The notes under the pieces were generated by a model. That model made no database searches. It saw only the letters and a program-made list of their open reading frames with translations, and had not been told where the DNA came from. A stretch of DNA of 64,000 nucleotides from Algibacter_G agarivorans (GTDB lineage Bacteria; Bacteroidota; Bacteroidia; Flavobacteriales; Flavobacteriaceae): assembly GCF_039543245.1 (NCBI RefSeq), contig NZ_BAABJJ010000013.1, positions 1-64,000 on the forward strand, read 5' to 3'. The position numbers and the translations under genes were made by a program. Shown here one piece after another: positions 32,971-41,749 of the stretch; positions within the stretch are counted from its first letter, which is position 1, and each line of letters starts with the position of its first letter.

Positions 32971-35900
32971 CTATCGTATTCTGGAATTATTTTGGAGTTG
33001 ATAGTTTTTAGGAGTGCTGTTATACATTTTTTTAAACTCCCTGTAAAAATAAGATCGGTTATTAAAACCAGATTGATAACACACCTCTGAGACGGTGCAA
33101 TTACTTTTTCGTAATAATTCGGCAGCATACTTTAACCTAATTGTCCGTATTAAATCTCCAGGAGAAAAACCAAAGTTTTGTTTAATCTTTCTATATAATT
33201 GAGAATTACTAATACCTAACTTTTCTTCAATATATAGACTTTGCATGTTTTCATTGTCTATATTATCTCGTATTAATTTAATAACGTTTCGTAGCAATTC
33301 TTTATCATCATTATGCACTGGAAGATCTTTAATGTCCTCTATAAAGGTGTCTTGAGATAGATGTTTTAAAATAAGTTCCTTTTCTTCAATTAGTTTTTGT
33401 ATCCTAATAAGAATATGATCTGGATGGAATGGCTTTGGAATGTATGAGTTTGCACCACTTTCTAATCCTTCAATACGGTGTAGAATTGAACTTTTTGCAG
33501 TGAGCATTATTACAGGTATATGGCAAGTTTTATCATCACTTTTAACTTTTTTACATAACTCTATACCATCCATAACAGGCATCATAACATCAGTAATGAT
33601 AATATCTGGAAGCTCATTTTTCATTTTCTCTATGGCTTCAAATCCATTATTAGCGATTATAATTTTATATTTTTCCTTTAGTAATTCATTCAAAAACAAT
33701 TGAATTTCTCGCTCGTCCTCAACAATTAATACCACTTTACGTTTTTCTAAAAACGCTTCTAATGTTGACATTTTATTAAAGGTATCTTCAGAGTTATCTG
33801 GAGTTTCTTCAAGAATATTTTTAAGATAGTCTGAAATTAAAATTTGACTGCCTTCTGTATCAAGTTCTTTTTCCTTAAATGAATGTTTACTACAAGGGAG
33901 ATTGATTGTGAAAATTGCACCTTTATTTGATCCACTAGACACATTAATATCACCTCCTAATACTGTTATTAATTTTTTAATATATGCTAACCCAATACCT
34001 GTTCTAAACAAATCCGTATCTGATTTGTCAACATTATCAGTCAAGAAAAATCTATCAAATAAAGATTCTAGTTTTTCCTTAGAAATACCTTTTCCTGTGT
34101 TGGATACTTTGATATGAAGTGTTCTTGCTTTGTCACTTTGAATACTGAACTCTAATTTTATACTGCCATTTTGGGGTGTATATTTAAATGCATTTGACAA
34201 CAAATTGAAAATAATTTTTTCAATTTTATCTTTATCATACCACCCGATGAGTTCAGTTGGTAATTCTAAATCGTATTCTATATTTTTATCTAGTGCCCAT
34301 TCATCAAAAAGCTCAGCAATTTGTTCAATCAAATTCACTAAATCAAATTGTTTTACTGTCACTTCTAAATGATCGTACTCAGCTTTTCTGAATTCAAGTA
34401 GCTGCTGTGTTAAAAAAAATAGTCTTGAAGAATTTCGCTGTATCATATTTATAAATTTCTTGCTTTTTTCTCCAAGGTTTTCAGATTCAGCAAGTTTTTG
34501 AACAGGACCAACTATCAAGGTTAAAGGTGTTTGAAATTCATGTGCAATATTTGTAAAAAATGTCAACCTGTTTTGGTGTATTTCTTCTTCTCGTTTTTGA
34601 AAAATAATATTTTGTCTTAATTTATACTGCTTATTAAAATAGCTCCACACAAATAGAAGAAAGAGAAAAATAAAAATAGAATAAATAACGATAGCCAAGT
34701 TTGATTGCCAAAAAACTGGTTTAATTTTTATATCAATGACTTGAACTGGACTGCTCCAAACACCATCGCTGTTAGACCATTTAATCCATAAAGAATAAAA
34801 GCCCTTAGGTACATTTGTAAAGGAAATAATTCTTCTATTATTTACTACATTCCAATTTTGATCAAAATTATTCAGTTTATAGGCATAATGACATTTTTCA
34901 CTATTTATATAAGTCAAAGCTGCTAATTCTACATCAAAAAAGTTTTGATCATGTTCTAAAACTATGGATGGAAATGTTTTTGAATTTGGTGATATAACTA
35001 GTCCTTGATAATAGGGGAGATCCTGATTTTGACCACTAATTTTATCGATAAGGATATCTGGTAAAACTTGAGATTCTTCTATTTTGGAAGGTAAAAAATA
35101 GTTAAACCCCTTTATCCCGCCCATAAAAACGAAATCTGTAATGTTATTTTGATAAAAAGCACCATCTGCAAATTCATTATTCTGTAAACCTTCATTTTTA
35201 GTATAGTTACTAAATTTTGACTCATTGAATATAAAATTAGATAAGCCAAAATTGGTGCTTATCCAAAGATTTGATTCTTTATCGGAAGTAATTCCATGAA
35301 TTGTATTATTCGGAAGTCCCTCTTTAACTGTGAATTTTTTAAACTTTGGCTCGTCTTCATAATGAAATTCTTCCAATAAATTCAAGCCCAAACTCGTGCC
35401 TATCCAAAGGTTTTTGTTTACATCCTTATGAAGACATAAAATATCGTTATTTGATAAGCTTTGCGAATCGCTCTTTCTGTTTTTATATGTTTTAAATCTA
35501 CTCGTTTCCTTATTAAAAAGATTTAACCCCCCTAATCTTGTTCCTAACCAAAGTTCATTTTTGCTTTTTGAAACTATTGAAAAAATAATATTGCTACTTA
35601 AATATCCATCTGTTCCATCTGCAGCCAAATATTTTTTAAAATCGGTAACTCTTAAATTATCACCTGTACGTGAAATTTTAAAACGAATCATACCATATCC
35701 ATTCGTTCCAAGCCAAATAAACCCATTTTCATCTTGATAAATTGTGTAAGTGGACTTAAAATAGTCACACAGTTCACTACCTATAATTTCTGACCAACTA
35801 ATAAAATTTGATTTTTTTAAGTCAAAAACATTAATCCCGTCTCCATCGGTACCAATAAAAACAAGATCGTCCTGCCCTTTATAGAGTGAGAATACAGAAT

Positions 35901-37200
35901 TATTAATAGGGCTATTGCTTTCATTGAAATTTTGATATTTTATTGGTTCATTTGGTTTTTGATAAAATTTGGAGGGAAATAGGAATAAGCCCTTTCCCTT
36001 TGTTCCTACCCAAAAAGAATTTTCTTCTACTTCTAAAAATACGCGCACAATGCCTCCATCAATTTCAGGAACCTGTTCTTTCGAGACTAGATTAAACATC
36101 TTTTTAAGAGGGTGCATTTTAAAAAGTCCATCTCCATCAGTCCCCGACCATATTATATTTTCTGTACCCTGTATTAAAGTTGTAATTTTTTTATTCTTTA
36201 TACTCCTAACCCATGAATTAATTTTGATTTCTCCTAAACTATCAATAATAAAATATCCTGAATTATCACTTATTAAAAGGCCTTCTTCTGTCCTAGATAT
36301 AATATTGTAATTATTCCCCTTATTGATTTGCTTTTTTACTTTATCTGTAAGATTATATAATTTAGTGTCTCCAGTGGTAGAAATAAAACAAATTTTGTTC
36401 TGTGACAATATTCCAAAATCTCTAACATCAGTTAAAATCAAATCTGTATGAGATATTATTTTAGTACCGTCCTCGCTTGATTTTATAACCAAAGAATAGA
36501 GTTCATCATTATTAAATAATAAAAGTAACTCTCCTTTAGGTGTAAATGCCATCTTTTTAACAGCATTGGTTTGAAGATTTTTAGTTTCTAATAATTGAAA
36601 ATCTTCCCCATCAAAGTAGCCAAGCCCCCAATCTTTTACAATAGAATAGACATTTTTTGAACTGTCAACAGCCATATTAAATTCTGATTCTGAAAAAGGT
36701 GGTATATCTTTTCTGGAAAAATAAAATCTCTTAAATGTGTTTGATTTTTTATCATATTTATTTAAGCCATGCATGGTCAATACCCATATACATCCATTTT
36801 CATCTTCATCAATTTTAAGGATTACTTGATTGGAAAGGCTATTTTCATTATTCAATTCTGGTCTAAAAATCTTGATATTATTGCCATCATATCTATTTAG
36901 TCCATCCCAAGTGCCAATCCATAGTATGTTTTCAGAATCTTGAAAAATGGTATTTACGGAACTATTTGAAAGTCCATTTGTATTATCTAACTGCTCAGTA
37001 GAATATTTAACATTTAAAATATTTGATGTATCAAGAACCTCTTCAAAACTGTGACTGATTTCTTGTAAAGAATCTAACTTAAAATTTTGAGGTAAGCTAT
37101 TTGATATAGATTGCTCAATTTTATTATCGCAACTAAGAATTGCCATAAGAATAATTCCTATGAAAAGAAGCTTACTCTTTTTGTCTAGATTATTAGCCAT
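32971..37200 (-). CDS. Hybrid two-component system sensor/regulator (HTCS) with AraC output
   Basis: 1409 aa. An export/lipid-like N-terminus (LMAILSC) is followed by a long periplasmic two-component regulator propeller (repeats such as DSENILWIGTWDGLNRYD, FIGTDGDGINVFD, LWLGTRLGGLNLF), a Y_Y_Y domain (~750-825) and one membrane helix (~830-855). Then HisKA with H887 (FFTNIAHEFQTPL), HATPase, a receiver domain with phospho-acceptor D1204 (IITDVMMPVMDG) and a C-terminal AraC helix-turn-helix (~1300-1405). It senses a glycan fragment directly and activates the adjacent susC operon. A -7-like TAAATTTA lies at 37234-37241. Confidence 0.95.
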   Translation of the reverse strand: MANNLDKKSKLLFIGIILMAILSCDNKIEQSISNSLPQNFKLDSLQEISHSFEEVLDTSNILNVKYSTEQLDNTNGLSNSSVNTIFQDSENILWIGTWDGLNRYDGNNIKIFRPELNNENSLSNQVILKIDEDENGCIWVLTMHGLNKYDKKSNTFKRFYFSRKDIPPFSESEFNMAVDSSKNVYSIVKDWGLGYFDGEDFQLLETKNLQTNAVKKMAFTPKGELLLLFNNDELYSLVIKSSEDGTKIISHTDLILTDVRDFGILSQNKICFISTTGDTKLYNLTDKVKKQINKGNNYNIISRTEEGLLISDNSGYFIIDSLGEIKINSWVRSIKNKKITTLIQGTENIIWSGTDGDGLFKMHPLKKMFNLVSKEQVPEIDGGIVRVFLEVEENSFWVGTKGKGLFLFPSKFYQKPNEPIKYQNFNESNSPINNSVFSLYKGQDDLVFIGTDGDGINVFDLKKSNFISWSEIIGSELCDYFKSTYTIYQDENGFIWLGTNGYGMIRFKISRTGDNLRVTDFKKYLAADGTDGYLSSNIIFSIVSKSKNELWLGTRLGGLNLFNKETSRFKTYKNRKSDSQSLSNNDILCLHKDVNKNLWIGTSLGLNLLEEFHYEDEPKFKKFTVKEGLPNNTIHGITSDKESNLWISTNFGLSNFIFNESKFSNYTKNEGLQNNEFADGAFYQNNITDFVFMGGIKGFNYFLPSKIEESQVLPDILIDKISGQNQDLPYYQGLVISPNSKTFPSIVLEHDQNFFDVELAALTYINSEKCHYAYKLNNFDQNWNVVNNRRIISFTNVPKGFYSLWIKWSNSDGVWSSPVQVIDIKIKPVFWQSNLAIVIYSIFIFLFLLFVWSYFNKQYKLRQNIIFQKREEEIHQNRLTFFTNIAHEFQTPLTLIVGPVQKLAESENLGEKSKKFINMIQRNSSRLFFLTQQLLEFRKAEYDHLEVTVKQFDLVNLIEQIAELFDEWALDKNIEYDLELPTELIGWYDKDKIEKIIFNLLSNAFKYTPQNGSIKLEFSIQSDKARTLHIKVSNTGKGISKEKLESLFDRFFLTDNVDKSDTDLFRTGIGLAYIKKLITVLGGDINVSSGSNKGAIFTINLPCSKHSFKEKELDTEGSQILISDYLKNILEETPDNSEDTFNKMSTLEAFLEKRKVVLIVEDEREIQLFLNELLKEKYKIIIANNGFEAIEKMKNELPDIIITDVMMPVMDGIELCKKVKSDDKTCHIPVIMLTAKSSILHRIEGLESGANSYIPKPFHPDHILIRIQKLIEEKELILKHLSQDTFIEDIKDLPVHNDDKELLRNVIKLIRDNIDNENMQSLYIEEKLGISNSQLYRKIKQNFGFSPGDLIRTIRLKYAAELLRKSNCTVSEVCYQSGFNNRSYFYREFKKMYNSTPKNYQLQNNSRIR

Positions 37201-37557
37201 TATATTAACTTGCTTTTATATTTAAATGCTTGCTAAATTTAATGTGATAAAAAAATTTATGCAGTAGGGAAGATGAAAAACAATTTTACAGTCAAAAATT
37301 GTTATTGGCACCTACACAATATTACGCATTATTAATAAAATTATTCTTCTTAATTCATTAATAATTTAAGAAAAGCAAAGTTTAATTAGCTTAACAAACA
37401 AGAACAATCCTTTCTCATCTGCTTATAGAAAAAATGAAAAACTTATCTGATTAAATTAAAACATATCACATTATCTTTGTCATTACACACTTTATTTACT
37501 TGCGAAATTTTATTTATATTGCATTAAAGTATTTTACAAATAAGTGAACATAAAACG

Positions 37558-37576
37558 GAACACGTTTTAGAACACG
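37558..37576. repeat. Direct repeat GAACACG x2, 12-bp period
   Basis: GAACACG at 37558-37564 and 37570-37576, each followed by a T-rich stretch, ~55 bp inside the truncated tRNA copy. The position mirrors the AGGTACAAC pair at the other island end, but the sequence differs. Possible recombinase or accessory-protein sites; speculative. Confidence 0.3.
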
Positions 37577-37628
37577 ATTTTCAAAAATAACAGCTTGTGA
37601 GCCCAGTAAATGTGTTTAAAAAAATGCC

Positions 37629-37679
37629 AGCACTGAGTTCATAACTCGGAGGTCATGGGATCGTGCCCCATTCTCGCTA
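37629..37679 (+). pseudogene. Truncated tRNA-Met (3' part), putative attachment-site copy
   Basis: From position ~23 to the discriminator base: AGC, anticodon stem CTGAG/CTCGG, loop TTCATAA, variable loop, T-stem ATGGG/CCCAT, loop ATCGTGC, acceptor strand TCTCGCT, A. The 5' half (acceptor strand and D-stem start) is missing. From the anticodon loop onward 41 of 45 bases match the intact gene at 17971-18015. The four differences are two compensatory changes in the T-stem, so this derives from a real, slightly different tRNA-Met. Confidence 0.8.
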
Positions 37680-37701
37680 CAATTCAAAATTGCCCATAAA
37701 C

Positions 37702-37734
37702 AAACGGTTTAGTTCACACTAAACCGTTTTTTTT
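37702..37734 (+). terminator. Intrinsic terminator after truncated tRNA
   Basis: AAACGGTTTAGT (37702-37713), loop TCAC, ACTAAACCGTTT (37718-37729), then more T: a perfect 12-bp stem. It lies 22 nt after the truncated tRNA, where a tRNA terminator is expected, suggesting it belonged to an original tRNA-Met unit. It is entirely different from the terminator of the intact gene. Confidence 0.85.
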
Positions 37735-38072
37735 ATGCCTACAATTAATCAGTTTCTTACATTTTTTTTCTTCTGAAAGAAAAAAAATAGCAGTAAATTA
37801 AATCAATATTTACGTTCAACGCACATTATTCAAATTAAGTAAAAATCCTAAATAGTAATGTATAAAAATGACAAAGTAGCAAGACTTATAGCAAAACTTT
37901 CAAGTTAAAGGTTTTAGCCTACTTATTAAATGATTGATATAACAGAATATATACGAGGTTTCTAAAATTTTAAATAACTAAATTTAAAAAAAATGAGAAT
38001 ACAAAAACAACTATAAAGAATGTTATGGCTTTTCTATCCTTATTTAAGAATATACAAGTATTTAATTTTAAC

Positions 38073-39017
38073 CTAGTTGACTATAGTGTTCGTAATTTCG
38101 TCAAAAATATTTTCAGGAAGTTTTCCCTCATCCCAAGCATTCAATAAGTCGACTAATTGTTCTTTCGTAGTAGGACCAACTACAACTCTGTCTGCCTCTT
38201 CAATTGAAAACACATAACGAAGTGCCAATCTAGACAATGGAATTTTATGTTTTTCTGATATTTTATTGATTTTTAAAGCATTATCAACATCTGTATTAGT
38301 AATCCACTCATTGTTTGGTCGTTCTTCATTATACTGGTTCAAACGTCTACCGAGTAATCCCATATGCAATGCAGATGCTGCATAGTAAGCAATATTTTCA
38401 TTTTTAATTTGAGGAATATCTCTTTCAAAGCCTGATAAATTACAAGCATCTAATTTTAAAAAACCTGATAAAACATCAAAATTTTCTTTAATCATATGGG
38501 GATAAAACCGTTCTATTGGATTCCCTCCAATTCCTAACATACCAACAACACCTTCTTTTTTAAAAGCATTCAAGCAATCCATAATGTCATCCATTTTTTC
38601 GACAGGAACTAGGTGTGGCTCGTGGATAAAAAGCAAGTCTATTTTGTCTAAACCCAAAACATCAAGGCTTTCATATACACTTTTACGCATTGTTTCTGGT
38701 GAATAATCCACAATACATTCGTCTGCTCTATCTGCTCTTAATCTACCAACTTTTGTGCTAATAAATGGTTTTTTTCCTGTCCATTGTTTTATAGTTTTCC
38801 CTAAATATAACTGAGAATTATTGTATGATGGAGCCGTATCAAAAACACTTACTCCATTTTCTAATGCATATGTTAGAGTGTCAATGGCATCTTCCTCTTT
38901 TATTGGTCTCCAAACCCCACCTAATCCGGAACAACCACAGACCAGCCGACTTTCATTATTAAAAAAATTACTTTTTTTATAATCTCCTTTTATATATGTT
39001 GGTTTTAATGTTTTCAT
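38073..39017 (-). CDS. Aldo/keto reductase (aldose dehydrogenase-like)
   Basis: 314 aa, a TIM-barrel NADPH-dependent oxidoreductase. Catalytic tetrad: D60 and Y65 in FDTAPSYNNS, K89 in STKVGR, H132 in LFIHEPH. The long form and the FDTAPSY.S..LG block resemble L-fucose/D-threo-aldose dehydrogenase-like members, so a sugar substrate is plausible. It lies just outside the tRNA-flanked segment, alone on its strand, with a broken AraC regulator upstream. Substrate not determinable. Confidence 0.85.
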   Translation of the reverse strand: MKTLKPTYIKGDYKKSNFFNNESRLVCGCSGLGGVWRPIKEEDAIDTLTYALENGVSVFDTAPSYNNSQLYLGKTIKQWTGKKPFISTKVGRLRADRADECIVDYSPETMRKSVYESLDVLGLDKIDLLFIHEPHLVPVEKMDDIMDCLNAFKKEGVVGMLGIGGNPIERFYPHMIKENFDVLSGFLKLDACNLSGFERDIPQIKNENIAYYAASALHMGLLGRRLNQYNEERPNNEWITNTDVDNALKINKISEKHKIPLSRLALRYVFSIEEADRVVVGPTTKEQLVDLLNAWDEGKLPENIFDEITNTIVN

Positions 39018-39176
39018 AATGATTTGTATAATCTATTTAATGTGGTTAATTTCAGAAATATTAATTAATGGAACCTTGAAACAAATGCCCTCTTTGTTTA
39101 TAATAATTATTTGATATTTAATGTAAACCAAAATTAATCATATATACATTATAATTCAAATATTTCAATTGCTAAA

Positions 39177-39576
39177 TTAAGTGTATCTACCAAATATATA
39201 AACTGCTGGACTAATACCAGAAATAGACTTGAATCCCCTAGAGAAATGGCAACGATCTGAAAAACCAAGATTATAAGACACAATATTTATAGTCACGTTC
39301 GAGTGTTCAAACAATTCACAAGCTTTTGCTATTTTTCTGTTTTGAATAAAACTGTAAAAGTAATATGCATTTCTTCTTTAAACAATCTAGCAAACGAATT
39401 TGGTGTCATGCTTACCATGGAAGCCAGTTCAGGATTACTTAATTTTTCTCCAACGTTGGCTTCTGTGTAAAGGTGCACAGTCAAAACACGCTGGTCTATA
39501 TTTATGGTTTTCCATAATTAAGAATCGATGTTGGAAGGGACTTCCTTAATAAAGGATTCTAATTTCACAATTTAAT
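39177..39576 (-). pseudogene. AraC-family transcriptional regulator remnant (C-terminal HTH)
   Basis: Read on the minus strand, one frame gives LSNPELASMVSMTPNSFARLFKEE, the first AraC helix-turn-helix. After a frameshift near 39335-39370 another frame gives QNRKIAKACELFEHSN, then a second HTH with GFSDRCHFSRGFK and a GISPAVY ending, stopping at 39177-39179. An in-frame TAA (39518-39520) interrupts the upstream part. So there are at least one nonsense and one frameshift lesion, and the ligand-binding N-terminus is missing. Probably once controlled the neighbouring aldo/keto reductase or a lost sugar operon. Confidence 0.8.
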
Positions 39577-39708
39577 GTTAACTTAAAATTAAGAATTTTC
39601 CATTCTTAATCTTTCAGTTATATAAAGTAATCTTTCTTTAAGGTGATTTGACAGTTAAATTTAAAAATACTTAAAAACACCATATCAAAAGAGTATCTAA
39701 CTTAATTA

Positions 39709-39723
39709 GTCTTCGGCTTTTTT
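39709..39723. repeat. Orphan 3' half of tRNA-Met terminator
   Basis: GTCTTCGGCTTTTTT is identical to 18043-18057, the loop end and 3' arm of the terminator after the intact tRNA-Met. No pairing 5' arm is present here. It may mark an older recombination boundary, though T-runs make partial matches more likely by chance. Confidence 0.4.
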
Positions 39724-39812
39724 GTTTTATTTACCATAACATTATCTGTATTCAATAAATTTTTAAAGATATATTTTACTCAATACCCTTATCTTATCAA
39801 GAAACACAATCA

Positions 39813-41015
39813 TTAAGGCGTTGTGGCCTTATATAAAACAGCATTTTTAGAAGATGAAATTTGATAAGAACTATCTGCTAGTAAAATTACTGAATGGCCT
39901 TTTTTAAGATTTAAAGAGGTATCACCTTCAGTAATATTCACTTCTCCATTTATAATCATTAGGATTTGTGCCGTTTTAGATTTGGTTTTATAATGCTGAG
40001 AGCTGCTTAAAGTAATCTGGCTCAGTTCAAAATCCGGAGCCGGACTTTTATATATGCGTTCAATACCATCATTTTGTAATTCGCCATACATAATATTAGG
40101 AACGGTAGCTTCAAAAACCACATGTTTGAGCAATTCTGGCACATCAACATGTTTTGGGGTTAATCCGCCTCGTAAAACATTATCTGAATTTGCCATGAGT
40201 TCCATATTCTGGCCTTCTAAATAGGCATGTGGAATTCCCGCATCCTGAAAAACGGCCTCCCCTTTGTTGGCTTTTACAATATTGAAAAAATAAATGGAAT
40301 AGACCCCTTTGTCCAATACTGAGGCATCATTTGCAGAATCAACAGCCTTAGCAGCCCAATAATCTGGATTTGACTTACTTAATTTTCCAGATTTAAAAAG
40401 CGGCAAAACCCTATCGACTAATGGTTTAAGTGCTTTATTGGTTTCCTCTTGGGTCTGTTCCATTACTTTTTTATAGAGTCCAAAATACCCTTCTGACTGA
40501 AACACAGATTGTAATGCATGAAATTCTGGAATGCCTGCAAGCACCTGCTCCAATTTTTCTTTTGTTAAAAACCCATGCAACAGCCAAAATTCGCTAAGTG
40601 CCACCATAATTTCAGGTTTATGGTTGTCATCTTTATAGTTTCTATGGGGCGCATTGAGCGGAATGCCCATTTCGTTTTCTTTCTTAAAGCCTTTTTCTGC
40701 TTCAGATTTAGTGGGATGTACTTGAATGGACAACATATCATTTACATCCAAAACCTTGAATAAAAATGGTAGCCTTCCAAATTTTTCAGCTATATTCTGA
40801 CCTAACTTATTTTTTAAATCTGAATTCAGGAACGTATTTAAAGTTTGCTCGCCGTCTTTCGTTTTTAAAACAGACGGAGCATTTACATGAGCTCCGAGCC
40901 AATATTCGGCACATTTTTCACCACTGGGCTTCTTGTTTAATAAATTGGGGATGAATTGCGTGCCTCCCCAAGCATAATTTTGAATTCTCCCTTTAAGCAG
41001 AAATAATTTGGCCAT
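39813..41015 (-). CDS. manA: Mannose-6-phosphate isomerase, class I
   Basis: 400 aa zinc enzyme interconverting mannose-6-P and fructose-6-P. Cupin-fold landmarks: N-terminal LKGRIQNYAWGG, zinc ligands in SIQVHPTKSEAEKGF and NHKPEIMVAL, AGIPHAYLEGQNMELMANSDNVLRGG (read in blocks) and a C-terminal cupin. It lies ~2 kb beyond the island end and ~12 kb from the GH130 gene, a functional fit with mannose release, but it may equally be the ordinary housekeeping copy. Single gene with its own upstream gap. Confidence 0.93.
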   Translation of the reverse strand: MAKLFLLKGRIQNYAWGGTQFIPNLLNKKPSGEKCAEYWLGAHVNAPSVLKTKDGEQTLNTFLNSDLKNKLGQNIAEKFGRLPFLFKVLDVNDMLSIQVHPTKSEAEKGFKKENEMGIPLNAPHRNYKDDNHKPEIMVALSEFWLLHGFLTKEKLEQVLAGIPEFHALQSVFQSEGYFGLYKKVMEQTQEETNKALKPLVDRVLPLFKSGKLSKSNPDYWAAKAVDSANDASVLDKGVYSIYFFNIVKANKGEAVFQDAGIPHAYLEGQNMELMANSDNVLRGGLTPKHVDVPELLKHVVFEATVPNIMYGELQNDGIERIYKSPAPDFELSQITLSSSQHYKTKSKTAQILMIINGEVNITEGDTSLNLKKGHSVILLADSSYQISSSKNAVLYKATTP

Positions 41016-41074
41016 TGTTTATATGTATTTATTACTAATTCTTTGAAATATTAGCCAAAAGTACTTTAATATTT

Positions 41075-41749
41075 TTATTTGGTTGGAATAATTTTTTTCC
41101 TTTCTAAAGTCTTGACAAGTTTTTTAACATAAGACTCCATAACCTTATTGCTGTTATTTATATCGACCACATCAAAAGAAGCTTTCCAAACTAAAGATTT
41201 ATCTGAATCATTTTTCAAATTATAAATGGATGTTTCAATATTAAAAACTTTATATCTGCTATAATAATCTTCCATGAAATAAGCATCTTGATAAGCCAAA
41301 TAATAAAGAATAAAACGTCGTAAATGATAGTCGGTTTTTGGAGAATTACCGCTATAGGCCTTATTATCATCCACGCCTTTAACACGGGACACCAGTATCG
41401 TATCATACCCTTTAGAAAGTAATATGTCTACCTGAACTTCAATTTCTTTTTCAGTCTGTTTTGAATCTTTAAATGAAGTTTCAAATACTACTGCGCTTTG
41501 TAAAGCCTTAATTTTTCTGGCATTTAACGCTCTTATAAGCTTAAACTCAAAAGCTTTACGTAATTCATAATTAGGCGTAACACCTACAACCAGTATTTTT
41601 TTTGGTTTAAATATGTAATAATCAGGGTTTTTCCAACTCGTAATAAGTTTTGTTGAAGAACAGCTGATTAATGATGTGACAAATATTAAGATCGCTATCT
41701 TTTTAACATATAAATTGATATTAATTAATAGCTTCTTCATGTATCGCAT
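41075..41749 (-). CDS. Hypothetical lipoprotein, paralogue of 41721-42389
   Basis: 224 aa. Hydrophobic N-terminus with lipobox SLISC, then SSTKLITSWKNPDYY. It shares the layout of the next gene: C-S-[ST]-T-x-L-[IV]-x-x-W-K-N-P-D, KK[IV]LVVGVTPN versus NKVLLVGMTSN, GYDTILVSRVKGVDD versus GFDTILFTKVIGVED, ETS-[IM]-Y. I do not know the family. Its start overlaps the upstream paralogue by 29 nt (or 20 nt if the Met at 41740 is used). Probably a periplasm-facing lipid-anchored protein. Confidence 0.7.
   Translation of the reverse strand: MRYMKKLLININLYVKKIAILIFVTSLISCSSTKLITSWKNPDYYIFKPKKILVVGVTPNYELRKAFEFKLIRALNARKIKALQSAVVFETSFKDSKQTEKEIEVQVDILLSKGYDTILVSRVKGVDDNKAYSGNSPKTDYHLRRFILYYLAYQDAYFMEDYYSRYKVFNIETSIYNLKNDSDKSLVWKASFDVVDINNSNKVMESYVKKLVKTLERKKIIPTK

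Larger units (their letters stand above)
37201..38072. other. 872-bp intergenic region at distal island end
   Basis: Between the hybrid sensor start and the aldo/keto reductase stop. Contents: the sensor's promoter region (TAAATTTA at 37234-37241), a direct repeat at 37558-37576, a truncated tRNA-Met (37629-37679) and its terminator (37702-37734). The remaining ~330 bp to 38072 are AT-rich with no gene or clear motif. No plausible open frame was seen on either strand. Confidence 0.7.
39018..39812. other. 795-bp region without an intact gene
   Basis: It holds a decayed AraC-family regulator (39177-39576, minus) and a lone terminator half-hairpin (39709-39723). The rest is AT-rich with no promoter or gene that I can support. 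Confidence 0.7.

Noticed and set aside
18013..37628. Complete integrative element with integrase or transfer genes
   Set aside because: Only PUL genes are present; no recombinase, relaxase or phage gene was found, so only a residual, tRNA-flanked island is claimed.
37629..37679. Functional second tRNA-Met
   Set aside because: The 5' acceptor strand and D-arm start are missing (the sequence upstream does not match GGCGAGGTAGCTC), so it cannot fold into a tRNA.
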